Positions 12,448-24,296 of a DNA stretch of 64,000 nt are shown in pieces (position 1 is the first letter of the stretch; the number at the start of each line of letters is the position of its first letter). Source of the stretch: Metridium senile. Taxonomy: Eukaryota > Cnidaria > Anthozoa > Actiniaria > Metridiidae. Below the pieces are notes generated by a model. That model had not been told where the DNA came from and ran no database searches. It saw only the letters and a program-made list of their open reading frames with translations. The DNA lies in the NCBI GenBank assembly GCA_949775045.1, contig OX459095.1, forward strand, positions 28,159,564 to 28,223,563, given 5' to 3'. A program made the translations under genes and the position numbers.

Positions 12448-15400
12448 ATGCTGCAATTACCACTAGCTATTTTAGCTTTTGCAAGTTTGACTGCTGCTTT
12501 GCCAGTGCAAAATGGTTATCCACCCCAAGGTGAGTAAAAAAAAAATTATGAAAAAAATAATAATGAAAAAAAATTGCACAAAAATGCGTAAAGTAAAAAA
12601 AATCATACAAAGTACAACAGGAGAGTATTTTGTCGAAGTAAAGTCCAAAACTTCAGTAAGTAACACTCTTTTTTAAAGGCAGTGTAAAATTGGCGGTTTT
12701 AATTAAATAACTTCACAAAATAACACTGTTTCTATCAACAAAAAAAGTGAAAATTGTGAAATTATGGAATGAATGTTTGTTAACTCATAAAGATTTGCTT
12801 TCAGATTTACATAAACGAGAAGCTGACGAGTCCGTAACAGAAAAGATTGCAAGAATCAACTCAGGTAAATAAGTGGTCTCCATCGGTGTTTCTAAGGAAA
12901 CAATTTGTCTTCCGTGGAAGCAATTTGAGTAAATCAAAAGAAGCAATAGGTATAAAGTGTACGTTGACGTGCAGCTAAACTAGTTTAAACTGAGTCAGCG
13001 TTTCAAAATACAAAATAGGTGTAAAATGTACGATAACTAGCGGTTAAACTAGTGTGAGCGGAGTCAGCGTTTCAAAATACAAAATAGGTGTAAAATGTAC
13101 GATAACTAGCGGTTAAACTAGTGTGAGCGGAGTCAGTGCTTCAAAATACAAAATTGGTGTAAAATGTACGATAACTAGCGGTTATACTAGTGTAAGCTAC
13201 GTCAGTGCTTCAAAATAAAAAACTTAAACTAGTTAGTGTGAGCTGGGCCTGTGTTTCAAAATACAAAACTGGTGTAAAATGTACGATAACTAGCGGTTAA
13301 ACTAGTGTGAGCGGAGTCAGTGTTTCAAAAGAAACAATTGGTGTAAAATGTACGATTACTAGCTGCTAAATTAGTGTGAACTGCGCCAGTATTTGAAAAT
13401 AAACAATTGGAGTAAACTTTACAATAACTAGTGGTTATTAAACTAGTGTGCGCTGTGCCAGTGTTCCATTTGGATTAAAATGTAGGATAATGGTGGCGGT
13501 TAAATTGAACTTGTATGGGATGAGTTAGGAAAAATAAAAGTAAATCAACCGTTGTAACACAATGCCGTGCATCTTTTAATTGTCGCTTCAACGCGGGTAA
13601 AATCGAAAATCGTAACTTTTTTATTTTCAAGTGTTTTTTTTTTTTCAAAAACAAGTAATGCTTAATATATATTATACATGGTTTTAAGGTAACATTTTCA
13701 GCGAAAATAAATACAATCAATTTTGCATTGAGTTTTTAGCCAACCAAATTTCTTTGTCGTGATTTTCGACGAGATACTTCGTCAGTCAGAAATTTAATGG
13801 CTCATTTTGTCGTTCGTTTTTTCAAATCTTTTAATTTCAACATCGTCTTTGTTTACATACCTCTTGAGACTCTATATCAATAAACACGGGACAATTACAT
13901 TATCTTCAGAAGTAAAGCAAGGCATAGTGTACACAAATACGGTCGTTCGTTTAACAGCCTTTTCTCTCGAGTCTTGATGCACGAAAACTTTGCACTATAG
14001 ACTCTAGAATGAGTGTAAACCTATAAAGCAAGGTTTAAATTGTTAAAAATCTTTATGTATACGTCGGTCATCGTTTCTGTTCTTTTTCTTTACTCTTTTA
14101 CTTTTTCTTCCTTTTCTTTGCTTTTTTGCTTTCTTTTTTTCATTTCCCTTTCTGTTTTCATTTTCCTTTCCTTTCCTTTTCTTTCCTTCCATTTTTTTCA
14201 TTTCCCTTTCTGTTTTCTCTTTCGCTTTCCCTTCATTTAGTTTCCCTTCCTGTCCTTTCCTTTCCTTTTCCTTTTCTTTTCTCTCCTTTCCTTTTCTCTC
14301 CTTTCCTTTCCTTTTTTTACTTTTCCTTTCTTTTTTTACATACTTTTATAAAATAACATAAATGTTCTTATGTTTGATGATACTGAAAAGGTTAACAAAA
14401 TAAAGTTTGATGTCACAAGAGTAATTTTATACAGGGAGTCAAGATAATGAGTATTACCAAATATTGACTGTGTTGTCCTGTCTACGTTTACTTTCTTCGA
14501 CAAACAGAAATAATGAGTTTATGCTGCATGCGTACTTCTTAATTGACTTTATCGTAATTGAAACTGTCGTATTGTAAAAACAAACCGGCCGTTTATCACG
14601 TAAAATCGTATTCCGATGTGGTGGACTGATTCACACATTTTGTGAGGCGTACCATTTGATGTTTGATGGTGGGGATGGCCGATAATGCTTCCCTTCGTTG
14701 TTGGGAAAAGCTATGGTTAACACCTTGATGATTCCGTTGTGTAATGACCAATCGCCCATGACAACATTTTTTCACATAGATATACCAATGATCATGTGTT
14801 ATTACATTGTTTGTATGTTGTAACCCTAGGCAACAAGCTCCATCTATTTGAGGGTGATATATACCTTAATAACGAAGACAATGACAACACGGGAAACGAC
14901 GACGATGGCATGCATGGTAAGGTCAGCGGTGTGCGCATGCGTCGTAACGTTCACCGGAACAGAGAGACATTGTGGCCCCGACGAGAAATTCCTTACGAGA
15001 TAGACTCTAGTATCCCTGGTAAGAAAATCACAAATCACAGTTTGTAATTTGACAAAATTGTTGGAACGATTAGAATAAAATCCTTTTTGCACTGTTGAAA
15101 TACCTCGGCCAATGTTCTATAAAGACCTGGGTAAACGGCTTCAATATTTGCTTCAACGTCCGTTCAATTTTGTTGAATGGCAATGTTTAAAAGCTTTTAA
15201 AATAAAAATAAAATAAATCACTTTTTTAACTTCTCAATTCTTCTAGATATAGACTGGACACGTGTGTCCTACTAATTGGGGAGACTCAGACACACACTCA
15301 CTACCTCTACGTTTTATTATTTTACACACAATTCAGCTCACATGTTCATTTTTGCGGAGGGAGGAAAACCGGATAGCCCGGAGAAAAACCCTCGTGGCAT

Positions 15401-18400
15401 AGGAGAGAAGAACACACCAAACAAACTCAACGCACATATAATCCATGCCCGAACCGGGACTCGAACCTGGACCACAGCGGTGAGAGCCCAGAGCCCAGAG
15501 CCCAGAGCCCAGAGCCCAGAGCCCAGAGCTCAGAGCTCTCACCGCTAGGCCAGCCATACCTCCAATTAACTCTTTTAACATTGTTGAAACGTCTTGAATC
15601 GATGTTGAATGGATGTTGAAAGAGTTTAAACATTGCCATTCAGAAAAATCGAACGGATGTTGAAGCAAATGTTGAAACCGTTTGCCCTGGCCCTAAGCTG
15701 CAAATAAAAATAAAAATGTTCTCACTTTATTCAATTTCTCATAGCTTCGTACCATAACACCATTCTGTCAGCAATCAATGACTTCCACTCCCAGACGTGT
15801 TTGAAGTTTCGTGTCAAGAATGCAAAGGACTCCAACTGGATTATCTTTATTCATAAAGCTGGGTAGGAAATGTACTTTCGATACCTCCAGGTTCTACTCG
15901 ACATGGAGAAATATGTTTATATGAATATGACTGCCCAAATATCTAACTGTCTGTCTGTCTGTCCATATAACTGCCTGTCTGTCAATATAACTGTCTGTCT
16001 GTAAATATGACTGTCTGTCTGTCTGTCTTTCAATATAACTGTCTGTAAATAGGACTGTCTGTCTGTAAATATGACTGTATGTCTGTAAATATGACTGTAT
16101 GTCTGTCCATATAACTATCTGTCTGTCCATAGAACTGTCTGTCTGTAAATATGACTGTCTGTCTGTCCATATAATTGTCTGTCTGTCTATATAACTTACC
16201 TTTATTCATAAAGCTGGGAAGGAAATGTACTTTTGATACCTCCAGGTTCTACTCGACATGGAGAAATATGTTTAAATGAATATAACTGCCCATATATCTA
16301 ACTGTCTGTCTGTCTGTCCATATAACTGCCTGTCTGTAATAAGAGTGTCCGTCTGTAAATATGGCTGTATGTCCATGTAACTGTCTGTCTATAATAAGAG
16401 TGCCCGTCTGTAAATATGGCTGTATGTCCATGTAACTGTCTGTCTGTAAATATAACTGTCTGTCTATATAACTGTCTGCCTATATAACTGTCTGTCTGTC
16501 CATGTAACTGTCTGTCTGTAAATATAACTGTCTGTCTATATAACTGTCTGTCTATATAACTGTCTGTCTATATAACTGTCTGTCTATATAACTGTCTGCC
16601 TATATAACTGTCTGTCTGTCTGTCCATATACCTGTCTGTCTATATAACTGTCTGCCTATATAACTGTCTGTCTGTCTATATAACTGTCTGCCTATATAAC
16701 TGTCTGTCTGTCCATATAACTGTCTGTCCATAGGAATGTCTGTCTATATAACTGTTTGTCTGTCTATATAACTGTTTGTCTGTCTATATAACTGTCTGTC
16801 TGTCCATATAACTGTCTGCCTATATAACAGTCTGACTGTAAATAAAACTTTCTGTCTGTCCATGTAGCTGTCTGTCTATATAACTGTCTGTCAGTAAATA
16901 AAACTTTCTGTCTATCTGTCTGTCTGTCCATATAACTGTCTATGTCGTCTCTCTGACAACAAGTATTTGTATGTCTGGCTGTCCATCTCACTGTCTGTCT
17001 GTCTGTCTTGTTATGTGTAGATGTTGGTCAACAGTAGGAAGGAAGTACTGGCGTGTGAACTATGGACAAGAACTGTCCCTTGGTCCAGTATGTAACGACA
17101 AAGCGACAATCATGCATGAATTGATGCATGCAGCAGGGTTTTGGCATGAACACAGTAGAACAGACAGGAATCAGTATGTAGAAGTGCTATGGGAGAACAT
17201 TGCCGAAGGTACGGAGTATTGCCGTAATTGAAATCTTTGCATTGTGTATATATATGCATGCACATTCGTACTCAAACAAGTTGTTGGTGAAGATTTTGTT
17301 TCATGTTGTTTGCTGCATGCTGTATGTTGCTTTCCAAGCTTGAAACATGTTATGTCACTATGTTAATAATCTCAGCACAGTATGCTAATAATATGCTAGA
17401 AAACCCTGCAGACAAAATTTGGAAAAAATGTGAGGCCTTTCGCTACTATAATTCACATCATCCATAGTGCATTTCGAGCTTGGTATGCAACAAGCTACGA
17501 AACTTTCGCCAACTTTTTTTACAGTACAATAACATATGACAAAAATGTCAACATTGACAAGGGCATTGATAAGCTTAGGTTGATTACGTACCATTATCGT
17601 TATCGTCATTTGCCATAAGCCTGCCAAATCAAATCAAATCAAATCAAATCAAATCAAATCAAATCAAATCAAATCAAATCAAATCAAATCAAATCAAATC
17701 AAATCAAATCAAATCAAATCAAATCAAATCAAATCAAATCAAATCAAATCAAATCAAATCAAATCAAATCAAATCAAATCAAATCAAATCAAATCAAATC
17801 AAATCAAATCAAATCAAATCAAATCAAATCAAATCAAATCAAATCAAATCAAATCAAATCAAATCAAATCAAATCAAATCAAATCAAATCAAATCAAATC
17901 AAATCAAATCAAATCAAATCAAATCAAATCAAATCAAATCAAATCAAATCAAATCAAATCAAATCAAATCAAATCAAATCAAATCAAATCAAATCAAATC
18001 AAATCAAATCAAATCAAATCAAATCAATGAATTACATACGTGTAGTACACGTTATTGTGTGGTATGTTTCTATGTTTCATAGACCAAGACTTCAATTTCG
18101 CGAAATACAAGCACAATATGATGGATGACCTCCAGGTTCCCTATGATTACGCCAGTATCATGCATTATGGCAGAAAACAGTTCTCAAAGAATGGTTTAGA
18201 TACTATACGAGCCTTACACGACCCTAAACTACCATTAGGACAAAGTACTGGCTTATCATCCAATGATATTCACGAGATAAATACTTTATATGATTGTCAA
18301 AGTAAGAATACTGACTCACAGGGGAGGGGTAGGGGACTATCACACCATTAGAACAAACTACTGGCTTCTCATCCAATGATATTCACGAGATACACACTTT

Positions 18401-21400
18401 ATATGATTGTCAAAATAAGTATACTGACTCACAGGGGAGGGATAGGGGACTATCACACCATTAGAACAAACTACTGGCTTCTCATCCAATGATATTCACG
18501 AGAAAAACACTCTATATGATTGTCAAAGTAAGTATGCTGACTCACAGGGGAGGGGTAGGGGACTATCACACCATTAGAACAAACTAATGGCTTATCATCC
18601 AATGATATTCACGAGATAAACACTCTATATGATTGTCAAAATAAGTATACTGACTCACAGGGGAGGGGTAGGGGACTATCACACCATTAGAACAAACTAC
18701 TGGCTTATCATCCAATGATATTAACGAGATAAACACTCTATATGATTGTCAAAGTAAGTATGCTGACTCACAGGGTAGGGGTAGGGAACTATTACACCAT
18801 TAGGACAAACTACTGGCTTGTCATCCAATGATATTCACGAGATAAACACTCTATATGATTGTCAAAGTAAGTATTGATGCCAGAATTCGCTATCGGAGTT
18901 TTGAGACTGAACTGCCACCAATAGGATCTTCGAAACGCGTTTTAATGTTCCATAAACTCGATTACATTAAGAACCGTGAAAAATCGGTATGCTGACTCGC
19001 TCATAAACTCAAAAACTAGCCTTAGGCACCGAGCCTCTATGCTAATGACATGTAAATGCATTACAGTAAGTATGCTGACTCACAGGGGAGGGGTAAGGGG
19101 ACAATCACACCATTAGGACAAACTATTGGCTTCTTATCCAATGATGTACTCTCTTTATGTTTGTCAAAGCAAGTATGTTGACTCACAAGGGAAGGGGTAG
19201 GGGACTATCACACCATTACAACAGACTTCTCGGCTTCACATCCTGTGACTAACAGGAAATATATCATATATATCAATATAATATATCATATATATCAATA
19301 TATTTTACTTGTTTCATTTAGTGCATTGACAAAGAAGCTGTATTTCTTGTTTCTAGATGGTATCATTGCTTCGGGGTGGAGCCCGTGGTCTACCTTTGGC
19401 CCATGTAACATTGAGTGTAAAAAACAGCGCCAGCGATACTGCTTTTCAGGTAATCCAGCGGTAGATTGCCCTGGTAACCACCCATACAATGTTGAGAGTG
19501 AAGTAGTTAACTGCACAAATCAGGAATGTTATGGTGAGTTCATTAACAGAACAAGAAGAACTTGATTCAGTTGCTTTTAAATTATTTTATAAATTTTACA
19601 AATATATTGATTAAAAAAGTATGAATTTCATTGATCACAGCTACTTTTAATAGCTTAGAAAGATAATGATAGATAGCTGCTTCTTGTTTGATAAACACAA
19701 AGCAAAATCATAAAAAATGATTTAAAAATAAAATAATATAACATAGCACAAAGCAATACGGAATGAAGCATTTCAGAACTATTTACAGCGTGGCAAAGAA
19801 CAGAGTTATAACAAGAGAGGCGTAATGGTCTAGTGGTCAGGGGATCGAATTCCGGGCCTAATGGTCTGGGTTCGATTCCCGGGCCGGGCGCTTACATTGT
19901 GTCCTTAGGCAAGACAATTTACTCTCTCAGTGCCTCGTCTTCTCGGACGTAAAGGACGAATATAAAGCCGGAGGTCCCGTCTGCCTTCACTCTAATTCCT
20001 ATATAAGGTGGACGTAAAATATTCTGTTGTGGTATTCGAAAAGAGCAGACTGAGGATTTTCTACCGGCAAAACAGTCAGATCTCAGCATACTACAAGGCC
20101 CACAGAACTGGCGTAAGCTGTTGTGGTGTCCCTGCCTTGTATGAAGGAAGAGCTAACAAATAAGTATTGAATAAATAAACAAACAAAAACAAAATCACAA
20201 TCAACAATACACTAAACATTGTTTTGTGTCTAGCTGCTGTTGATGGACATTGGGGGCGCTGGTCTTCATGGATCAACTGCTCACAACCATGCGGCCCTGG
20301 CACTAGAGCAAGAACGAGAAAATGCGATGATCCGCCACCAAAGCATGGTGGGAAAGATTGCATTGGAAACTCATCGGAATCTCAGGATTGTTATCTAAGA
20401 CGGTGTGGACTGGGTAAGAGAGTCAAACACTATGTGTAAAATACTTCATATGCAAATGAATGAAAGCAAAAATGTTTTCAAAACTTTGCATGTGGATCGT
20501 AAATGGTACTTTTAACAGTTCCGTTCAGTGACTGCGAATGATAGTACAGGATGGCGTTGTTGCGCATGATAAATTATAGTTTTACTATTCTAGAAACTCG
20601 TTTGAAAGTATATGAATAAACAATAGCAATTAAGATACATGAGGAAAATATCAATTGCCCTTGGCGGGACTGTTGCTTGTTGCTATATAATCGTGCTCAA
20701 AATTGTTTGGACATTGATGTCTTTGTTTTTAGTTGTAAACAAGCTTTTGTTTATCAAAACCCTTTCATTCACTCCGCACTTGCATTTCAGAATAAAAATA
20801 TTTCAACTTAAAAAAAAAAATAGGGATGCATGGTTGGCCGGGTGGTGAGAGAACCGGACTTTCACTGCTGTGATCTGGGTTCGAGTCCCAGCTCGGGCAC
20901 TGGATCATATGTGAATTGAGTTTGTTTGATGTGTTGTTCTCTACCATGACACGAGGGTTTTTTCTCCGAGTATTCCTTTTGTCCTCTCTCAACAAAAATC
21001 AACATGTGAGGAGTGATGTATATAGAATATTTATTGTAGAGGTAGACAGTGAGTGTGAGTGCCAGCAGAAGAATAATCACTGCTGTGGAAATATTATTAT
21101 TGTTATTAATACTATGATTATACTATTACTATTATTTTAAAAGATTGTTGGCTTTGACAAAATTAAAAGTTGTATGTATTTTATTACAGGGCCTGATGAT
21201 TGTCAGTTTGATTATGATGGTTTTTGCTATTGGAAAAATGACGTCAATAATCCACAGGGTTTTGATTGGTTGAGAAGAAACGGACGTACGCCTAGTAAAA
21301 ACACAGGACCAATCGCTGATCACACTAACGGTCAAGGTGAGCCATTTACGAGAATTATGCTAATAGTCATTGGGCTTCCTGTGGTAACATGTACACTACC

Positions 21401-23558
21401 TATGAAACGTATGAAACGTTTATTTCAAAACTAGCACTCCCTTTCAAGGATCTTCATTGCGGTTTACTCGATACTTACAACTATATTTGGTATTTACAAT
21501 CATCATATGCATTCACCATAAAACTATAAAGGTTATTCATTGTGGATTTGAGAAGTAGAACTGAGTTATTATTTTGTGGCAGGAATATCGAAGGCTTGGA
21601 CCAGGACGTTTCGACTGCTACTGCTAGTCTTCATCAGGCAATGGGTAGACTTTAATGAAGGTAGAACTTATAAAACTGTCGTCGAATTCCTTTGAGTTCT
21701 GATCCTCAATCCAATCTAACAGTAGCAGACGAAATGTTCCGGTCCAAACCTTCATCATTCTGGAGACAAACGAATAACATTCTATTTATTACAATCAACA
21801 TATATTCTATTTGCTTGAACATATATTTGTATTTATGTTGATCCATATATGTATCGAATACAATTGTTAAATTTTATTATCAACTTCTAGATCATTATTT
21901 GTTCATTGAGTCGTCCAGTCCTGCTCAACAAGGTTACAAGGCCAGGCTTATAAGCAAAACCTTCCCATCAACCACTGGTCGATGTCTGTCGTTTTGGTAT
22001 CACATGTGGGGGTCGTCTGTTGGTGAACTAAATGTCTATACACGGACAAAGGGGGATGGGCTTAGGAAGGTTTGGAATAGGTCAGGTGACCAAGGTAACT
22101 CGTGGATTAAAGGTCAAGTGTCTCTCTTTATGAACGAAGACTACGAGGTAAAAAACATAACACCAAAAGAGAAAGCGTTTGTTGTTTCATTAATATTATT
22201 CAAAATCAATTGAATATTTTTGTATGTTTGAAGGTCGTGTTTGAAGGTGTCAGGGGCTCAAGTTTTACAGGAGATATTGCTATTGATGATGTACAATTCC
22301 AAGAAAAACCATGTAGTAAGTATTCAATTTATCTATAACCATTATTATGTCTTTTATTTTGTTGGGGTATCTATTGAAATTCAAATCGAACATATTTGAA
22401 TTACAATATACACGATAATGCGCATAAATTGAACATGGACAGTAGTTATTATAGTTTAAGACATGCGCATAATAAGAAGCAAAAGAAAACATGTATATTG
22501 TGAACGTTCTAATTATTCTTGGTATCAGGGAGTGACTAAAGAAGAGTAAGTTTTAATTTATCTCTTTTTTTGCATTCCAAGTGGAGGATTTAGGATGTTT
22601 CAACGATGGTACCCCAAAAGCTCTGCCTGAGCTCGTCAAGAACCTCAGAAACACAATTGACTGGTTTAATATGCAGAAAACGATCAATGAATGTGCCAGA
22701 CTTGTCCATCTAAAGGGATACAAGGTAGTCATTTAGGTTTTATTTGAAAACTTAACATTTTCTGTTGTAATAATGATAAAGACGATGATGAAAATGATGT
22801 TAAGGATTATTATTGTCGTACAGAAGATAATGAAGTAAGTACTTATGGTTTAATGGTAATGAGAATGATGCGGAAGATTAGTTGTTTTATCAGGATTTAA
22901 AGCCACGAGGTAAAGCAGTTTAACACCCGTTACGGTCATTATCTATTTTCTTAATTTTTCATGAATTATTAATGAGTTTTTGATGATAACAGTGCTATTG
23001 AATGTGATTACATAATGATGATAGCGATTATGCTAATAATAGCGATGGCGATGATGGCAATGATGGTGAGGATAATGATGATGATGATGGTAATAGTGGT
23101 GGTGGTGGTGGTGGGGATGATGATGGTGGTCGTGGTGGTAATGGTGATGATGATGGTAATAGTGGTGGTGGTGGTGGTGGTGGTGGTGATGGTGGTGATG
23201 GTGATGATGGTGATGGTAATAGTGGTTATGTTGGTGGTTAGTGATGATTATGATGATGGTAATAGTGGTGGTGGTGGTGATTATGATGATGATGATAGTA
23301 ATAGTGGTGGTGGTGGTGGTGGTGGTGGTGATGGTGGTGATGGTAATGCATGTAGTGGTGCATTGTTGATGACGATAATGATAATGTGTTACTATGTCAT
23401 ACTTCTATTTCAAGATATTTGGTGTTCAATACTACGGCGAGTGTTGGAGCGGCAATCATTCCTTGGTCCAATATGACAAATACGGTCCCGGCAAAACCAG
23501 TGACTGCTGGTCAGGAGTAGGAGGTCCTTATAAAAACTATGTATATCGCTTACTGTAA
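12448..23558 (+). CDS. Secreted astacin metalloprotease with two TSP1 repeats, MAM domain and Cys-rich C-terminus
   Basis: Coding exons: 12448-12529, 12805-12864, 14830-15018, 15745-15862, 17021-17208, 18083-18301, 19357-19533, 20234-20413, 21190-21336, 21891-22147, 22234-22315, 22582-22724, 23415-23558; 661 aa; phases 1,1,1,2,1,1,1,1,1,0,1,0. Residues 1-18 are a signal peptide. The prodomain carries an FEGD motif; Asp57 should cap the zinc (aspartate switch), and RMRR (83-86) is a likely furin-type processing site. The catalytic domain has HELMHAAGFWHEHSRTDR (zinc ligands His182, His186, His192; Glu183 catalytic) and the Met-turn SIMHYG (Met239, Tyr241). The four family cysteines are present. 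Then come TSP1 repeats (about 287-344 and 345-404, WSPWS and WGRWSSW), a MAM domain (405-566) and a WSC-like Cys-rich domain (567-661, GCF...YYGECWSG). Probably a secreted zymogen acting on matrix; substrate unknown. Introns are repeat-rich, two with copied exon ends. An AATAAA at 23714 is a candidate poly(A) signal. Confidence 0.92.
12985..13470 (+). repeat. About 80-bp degenerate tandem repeat
   Basis: Six or so units share GTGTAAAATGTACGATAACTAGCGGTTAAACTAGTGTGAGC and a following GTCAGTGTTTCAAAATACAAAA. A diverged single copy is at 26640-26740 in the astacin intergenic region. In intron 2 of the first astacin gene. Confidence 0.85.
14085..14340 (+). repeat. Pyrimidine tract (CTTTT/CCTTT)
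   Basis: About 250 bp of almost pure C/T on the plus strand, in intron 2 of the first astacin gene. Open frames across it (runs of Ser/Phe/Leu) are artefacts. Confidence 0.9.
15106..15690. mobile_element. Inverted-repeat element split by a SINE insertion
   Basis: The left arm (about 15106-15200, GGGTAAACGGCTTCAATATTTGCTTCAACGTCCGTTC...) and right arm (about 15570-15690, ending GAACGGATGTTGAAGCAAATGTTGAAACCGTTTGCCC) are inverted copies. Between them sits the family-2 SINE at 15198-15562. A related single arm is at 47985-48105. In intron 3 of the first astacin gene. Confidence 0.7.
15198..15562 (-). mobile_element. tRNA-derived SINE (family 2) with a 7-bp internal expansion
   Basis: On the minus strand the B-box region GGTTCGAGTCCCGG and GGCCTAGCGGTGAGA head are clear. 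Between the two pol III boxes, 15485-15530 holds seven copies of GAGCCCA absent from the other SINE copies. Nested inside the inverted-repeat element 15106-15690. Confidence 0.8.
15935..17010 (+). repeat. CTGTCTGTCTGTCCATATAA minisatellite
   Basis: About 1.05 kb of CTGT units punctuated by CCATATAA, CTATATAA or AAATATGA, filling intron 4 of the first astacin gene. At 16197-16275 it is interrupted by a second copy of the end of exon 4 (reported separately). Confidence 0.95.
16197..16275 (+). repeat. Second copy of the exon 4 end plus following intron
   Basis: This segment repeats 15845-15923, starting at the exon 4 codons TTTATTCATAAAGCTGG and running into intron 4 (GAAATGTAC...CTCCAGGTTCTACTCGACATGG). 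The copied donor reads GGGAAGG instead of GGGTAGG, so it lacks a usable GT. Confidence 0.85.
17629..18026 (+). repeat. (AAATC)n microsatellite, about 80 near-perfect copies
   Basis: About 398 bp of uninterrupted CAAAT pentamers in intron 5 of the first astacin gene, between the exon with the zinc-binding helix and the exon with the Met-turn. The length is likely polymorphic and may be affected by assembly. Confidence 0.97.
18231..18868 (+). repeat. 113-bp tandem repeat that re-copies the end of exon 6 and its splice donor
   Basis: The unit starts ACCATTAG at 18231, 18344, 18457, 18570, 18683 and 18796, an exact 113-bp spacing. The first unit is the real end of exon 6 (to 18301) plus its donor GTAAGA. 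Of the five copies, three keep GTAAGT after the copied coding end (copies at 18457, 18683, 18796) and two have AT in place of GT. Diverged further copies lie at 19064-19240. Confidence 0.93.
19815..20095 (+). mobile_element. tRNA-derived SINE (family 1)
   Basis: The B box GGTTCGATTCCCGGGCCGGGC (19869 on) and A-box-like TAATGGTCTAGTGGTCAGG match the copy at 1207-1573. The shared body contains GCAAGACAATTTACTCTCTCAGTGCCTCG. Truncated tail. In intron 7 of the first astacin gene. Confidence 0.8.
20824..21065 (+). mobile_element. tRNA-derived SINE (family 2)
   Basis: The head reads GCATGGTTGGCCGGGTGGTGAG (A-box region), then GGTTCGAGTCCCAGC (B box), then the family body (GAGTTTGTTTGATGTGTTG, CTCCGAGTATTCC) and the tail GTAGAGGTAGACAGTGAGTGTGAG. 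In intron 8 of the first astacin gene. Confidence 0.82.
23035..23350 (+). repeat. GGT/GAT trinucleotide repeats
   Basis: About 315 bp of GATGATGGT/GGTGGTGGT units, with the block 'GATGATGGTAATAGTGGTGGTGG' recurring four or five times. In the last intron of the first astacin gene. The 153-aa frame (Met/Val/Gly runs) is an artefact. Confidence 0.93.
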
Positions 23559-23570
23559 AGCCATTCGATA

Positions 23571-23674
23571 GAGAGAAAACACTATAACCATCTAATAAAA
23601 CCTAAGTAGTTACTAACTAATAGTAGCAATGAGTAGCAATGATATTTTATTTTATGAATAAAGTGTTTTCGCTC
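23571..23674. mobile_element. Small MITE with TA target duplication in the 3' UTR
   Basis: The ends GAGAGAAAACAC and GTGTTTTCGCTC are near-perfect inverted repeats flanked by TA (23569-23570 and 23675-23676). It begins 13 bp after the stop codon of the first astacin gene, so it probably forms part of the 3' UTR. Sequence style resembles the MITE at 6176-6452. Confidence 0.65.
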
Positions 23675-24296
23675 TATTAATTGCATTAGTATGATGATAC
23701 ATTAGATTGATTAAATAAACATAACTTTTTAAATGTTGATAGTTCTTGTGTTTATTATGACGATAACATGTTGAAAGCAGTGTTGTTGAAGATGGTGATG
23801 GTAGTAATGATATGTATGATTAGTATGCACAAAAAATATGTATATTATAATATATACTACCGAAGAGGTACGAATACCAGCCGAATGAATTTGCATATCG
23901 GAAATTTGAATTTGAATAGAACTCCCCTGACCTGTGTAACATAAGTAACTAAGTCATATCTAAACATATGTAGGTTTATTTCCTTGAAAAGACTCATGAG
24001 AGATTGCAGATATGATATATGATACCAAACCCTCCATTTTGTGTTTGTGGTCAGTAAACCCTTGCTATTATTAATGTGTTAGGAAGTATTTATTCATCTT
24101 ATGTCTACTTGGACTATGATCAGGAAATGGGTTTAGGATGTAAATATCCCAAACAACAGTAACTTAACTTTATACAAAGACGTTTTGTTTAAAAAAAATA
24201 TCACAGTAAAGGAGTTGTTGTTTATGATCCTTTTATTCAGAGTACCCGCCACAGGGTAAAACCATGCACCCAGAGCAGGGAGAGATCAGAAGGGGT
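23675..24296. other. Intergenic, nothing recognised
   Basis: AT-rich unique DNA after the first astacin gene. No exon, RNA or element is supportable. Confidence 0.4.

Noticed and set aside
23015..23476. 153-aa plus-strand frame rich in Met, Val and Gly
   Set aside because: GGT/GAT repeat in the last intron of the first astacin gene, running into the real last exon in the wrong frame.
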